In this document: piece by piece, positions 61,855 through 64,000 of the stretch
Numbering within the stretch: the stretch's first letter is position 1
How the letters are laid out: each line of letters starts with the position of its first letter
Origin: Gulosibacter sp. 10
GTDB lineage: Bacteria; Actinomycetota; Actinomycetes; Actinomycetales; Microbacteriaceae
Length of the DNA stretch: 64,000 nucleotides
Assembly (NCBI RefSeq): GCF_900163695.1
Contig: NZ_FUIC01000011.1
Location: 1 to 64,000 of the forward strand
Direction: 5' to 3'
Notes under the pieces: generated by a model
What the model saw: the letters and a program-made list of their open reading frames with translations, nothing else
Database searches by the model: none
Told to the model about the DNA's origin: nothing
Position numbers and translations under genes: made by a program

Positions 61855-62766
61855 ATGACCACCACCCGTTCTAGACTCGCCGCCGTGCTCGCCCTCTCGA
61901 TGGGCGGCGTCGGCCTCCTTGCCGGCTGCGGTGCGCAGGAGTCTCCCGACACTGCGAACGCGACCGGGGAGCAGCCTGACGCGGCCACCACGACGGCGTG
62001 GGAATTCCCCAGTGGCGAAGTCGCGCCGAGCGACGACGTGACCATCGCGATCCCCGACGACCTCCGCGAGGCGATAGGCGGCGAAGCGGATGCCCTGCTG
62101 ATCAATAGCGTGCGTGTCACTCCGCATGACATCGATGGCTTCGAACTCTGCGCTGCTGATCTGGAAATGGACTATGCCGAGGGTGGGCTCGAGACGCTCC
62201 AAGCCGGATATATTGATGAGAACGACAAAATCTTCGATGACCTTCAATGGCTGGACGAATTGATGAGCGATTTGGAATGGGATATGGAGAGAACGTGGCT
62301 CACGGCGCTTGAAGAAGGGGCTGACCGCATGACCGAAGAGCAGAAGGACCAGTTCCATAGTTTGATGACCGACTGGGATCGAGCTGGTCTTTGGGAGCTG
62401 GCTAACGAAATGACGTTTGAGCTTGAGTCTGGCTATACGGCTGTCGTCTATAATTTGCTTAACGGGAACTACGAGATGGCCAAGACTCAGGACGAGTTCA
62501 GTGAATCAGACCCGCAAAATGGGTATTACGTGTCGGATGACCTGTCCTTGATTACCGTAGTCACGAGCTGCGCGGAATCATCCGAGGGTCAAGATGCAGC
62601 TTTCGAATTCGAATTCCGCGAGTCCGACGCCGACAATCCGGAGATGGTCGCGGGATCCCCTTTCGCCACCGTGGAGATCACCGTCATGCAGTCGGGCACG
62701 ATCGGGGTGTCCGGCGAGATCGCCGACTACTCTCGCGACGCGGAGGGAAACTGGACGGCGAACTGA
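61855..62766 (+). CDS. Orphan lipoprotein of lower GC content
   Basis: A 303-residue secreted lipoprotein with lipobox LLAGC and no family I recognise. After a short spacer comes an acidic globular part rich in Asp, Glu and Trp (DDLQWLDELMSDLEWDMERT) with a beta-rich C-terminus. GAAAGG precedes the ATG. The middle of the gene is far less GC-rich than its surroundings (bases 62221-62280 are 43% G+C) and uses AT-ending codons, while both ends match the genome. That suggests transferred or recombined sequence. Confidence 0.75.
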   Translation: MTTTRSRLAAVLALSMGGVGLLAGCGAQESPDTANATGEQPDAATTTAWEFPSGEVAPSDDVTIAIPDDLREAIGGEADALLINSVRVTPHDIDGFELCAADLEMDYAEGGLETLQAGYIDENDKIFDDLQWLDELMSDLEWDMERTWLTALEEGADRMTEEQKDQFHSLMTDWDRAGLWELANEMTFELESGYTAVVYNLLNGNYEMAKTQDEFSESDPQNGYYVSDDLSLITVVTSCAESSEGQDAAFEFEFRESDADNPEMVAGSPFATVEITVMQSGTIGVSGEIADYSRDAEGNWTAN

Positions 62767-62866
62767 CGCCGATCCCATTCCCGTGACCAGGAGACGGCCC
62801 GGCGAGGGTGCCGACCGCCGCGAGTCCTCGCGGTAGCGGGCGACATCCTCGTCGGGCGCGGAGCAG

Positions 62867-63835
62867 TCACGCCACCCGCACCGTGAGCGCCTCGGGGATC
62901 GCCGAGAAGTGCGCGGCGGTGATCGCGCCCGCGGTGTCGCCGTCGACCTCGAAGGCCTGCGGGCCGGTGTCCAGGCGGAAGGTGAATTCCGCGTCCTGGT
63001 AGTAGTTCAGGATGCGGCGCCGCCCCTCCACCGCGTCGCGCGAGCGCAGCCGTGAGACGCGGAACTGCTTGGCGATGCCGCGGGCCACGATGCCCGCGCC
63101 GACCATCGACCAGCCGATCGGGCCGTGCGGCCGCATGATGATCATGTCGAGCCGGCCGTCGTCGATGCGCGCCTCCGGCAGCAGCCGCATCCCGCCCTGC
63201 AGCAGCCCGCAGTTGCCGACCATGAGCGTGGCCGCGCGGGTACCCCACGAGCGCCCCGAGCCCACCCGGTAGCGGCCGCGGAACGCATCGCCCGCGAGCA
63301 GCCACTTCGCGATGCCGCCGATGTACGCCGGCCACCCGATCCGCTCCTTGAGGGTGTCGTCGGTGTGCTCGATCATCCCCGCGTCGATGCCGAACCCCGC
63401 GATCACCGCGAACACGAAGGAATCGCGCCCGCCGTCCTCGCGCTCCACGTCGGCCCGGGCGAGGTCGATGCGGCGGTCCCGGCCCCCGAAGGCGATGCTC
63501 AGCGCATCCCGTGCGCCGTACTCGGCGATGCCGAGGTTGCGGGCGAGCAGATTGCCGGTGCCGGCGGGCACGACCGCGAACGGGACGTCCGCCTCGGCTT
63601 CCACGAGCTGCTCGGCGACGAGTCGGACCGTGCCGTCGCCCCCGGCGGCGATCACCAGCTCGGCGCCCCGCTCGAGCGCCTCGCGGGTCTGCCCCGCGCC
63701 GGCGTCCTCGACCGTGGTCTCGAGGACCAGCGTCGGCTCCCAGCCGTGCCGCCGCTCCACGATCGGGAGCACCCTGCGCACCTCGTCGAGGTCGATCCTC
63801 GTCGGATTGGCGATGATGGCAGCGCGCGGCGTCAT
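62867..63835 (-). CDS. Diacylglycerol kinase-family lipid kinase
   Basis: A 322-residue DAGK/YegS-type kinase that phosphorylates diacylglycerol or a related lipid. The nucleotide loop is IAAGGDGTVRLVAEQL, followed by VVPAGTGNLLARNLGI; the C-terminal beta-sandwich runs from about residue 150 and includes DDGRLDMIIM. TAGGCT (63842-63847, minus strand) lies 6 bases before the ATG, a leaderless arrangement. It diverges from serS with 54 bases between start codons. Confidence 0.93.
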   Translation of the reverse strand: MTPRAAIIANPTRIDLDEVRRVLPIVERRHGWEPTLVLETTVEDAGAGQTREALERGAELVIAAGGDGTVRLVAEQLVEAEADVPFAVVPAGTGNLLARNLGIAEYGARDALSIAFGGRDRRIDLARADVEREDGGRDSFVFAVIAGFGIDAGMIEHTDDTLKERIGWPAYIGGIAKWLLAGDAFRGRYRVGSGRSWGTRAATLMVGNCGLLQGGMRLLPEARIDDGRLDMIIMRPHGPIGWSMVGAGIVARGIAKQFRVSRLRSRDAVEGRRRILNYYQDAEFTFRLDTGPQAFEVDGDTAGAITAAHFSAIPEALTVRVA

Positions 63836-63889
63836 ACCCGCAGCCTAGTGCGGGGCGCCTGTGTCGTATCCGGCCGCTACCATGGCGGT

Positions 63890-64000
63890 GTGATCGACGT
63901 TCAGCTTCTCCGTGACCAGCCCGACCTCGTCAAGCGTTCGCAGGAGGCGCGCGGCAACGATCCCGCGACCGTCGACGCGGCGGTCGCCGCCGACGCCGCG
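63890..64000 (+). CDS. serS: Seryl-tRNA synthetase, 5' part only
   Basis: The first 37 codons of serS, cut by the window end. It reads V-I-D-V-Q-L-L-R-D-Q-P-D-L-V-K-R-S-Q-E-A-R-G, the N-terminal tRNA-binding coiled coil of SerRS. The start is GTG at 63890 with TACCAT (63878-63883) 6 bases upstream, so it should be leaderless. Confidence 0.9.
   Translation, partial: MIDVQLLRDQPDLVKRSQEARGNDPATVDAAVAADAA

Noticed and set aside
1-64000. tRNA, rRNA or riboswitch genes
   Set aside because: I looked in the larger gaps and saw no cloverleaf with a T-loop GTTCGA-type core and no recognisable riboswitch core. A covariance-model search would be needed to exclude them.

Overview
The window is a very GC-rich actinobacterial chromosome segment. 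The lineage markers are a HspR-controlled dnaK-grpE-dnaJ-hspR operon with two HAIR operators, the NucS mismatch endonuclease, an IdeR/DtxR-type iron box, and at least eleven genes that look leaderless (a TANNNT -10 hexamer 6-7 bases before the start codon). I infer a member of the Microbacteriaceae, perhaps Leucobacter-like; there is no 16S gene here to prove it. Bases 1-30 match a Nextera/Tn5 sequencing adapter with two mismatches, so base 1 is the artificial end of a draft contig.

Layout. 0.2-5.6 kb: an alpha/beta hydrolase, a degenerate LmbE/PIG-L-like protein, a GNAT acetyltransferase, a UMF1-type transporter, and an NtaA-family flavin monooxygenase behind an iron box. 5.6-9.9 kb: the heat-shock operon. 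10-17.3 kb: a VanY-type carboxypeptidase, a repeat-filled non-coding stretch, two divergent DUF2207 membrane paralogues and a PucR regulator. 17.4-26.2 kb: an amine-oxidase-like FAD enzyme and a POT peptide transporter, then hydantoinase/oxoprolinase hyuA-hyuB facing a regulator that joins a LuxR DNA-binding domain to a periplasmic-binding-protein fold. 26.3-28.5 kb: glycosyltransferase and HAD phosphatase. 28.5-30.5 kb: an unknown gene between two copies of a 77-bp repeat, then a non-coding repeat array. 30.5-39.7 kb: a catabolic cluster with a beta-hydroxyacid-type dehydrogenase, GalB-, GalC- and GalD-like enzymes, a complete ABC importer, a GntR/FCD regulator and an MFS protein, but no ring-cleavage dioxygenase.

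40.3-46.6 kb: NucS, a MATE exporter, an M13 peptidase, a three-gene envelope set (YtxH-like, holin-like, DUF3618) and uroporphyrinogen-III synthase. 46.7-54.4 kb: a full-length PutA-like protein that has lost catalytic residues in both domains, ornithine aminotransferase, an alpha/beta hydrolase and a lipoate ligase. 54.5-64 kb: a PepSY-like lipoprotein, a small GNAT protein, a long zinc-ribbon membrane protein, phosphoglucomutase, prephenate dehydratase, a lower-GC orphan lipoprotein, a diacylglycerol kinase and the 5' end of serS.

Strongest leads: the galBCD-importer cluster without a dioxygenase, the one-protein LuxR/binding-protein sensor beside hyuAB, the PutA-like pseudoenzyme beside ornithine aminotransferase, the iron-box monooxygenase, and two families of intergenic hairpin repeats (three 77-bp elements and three arrays of ~90-bp units).
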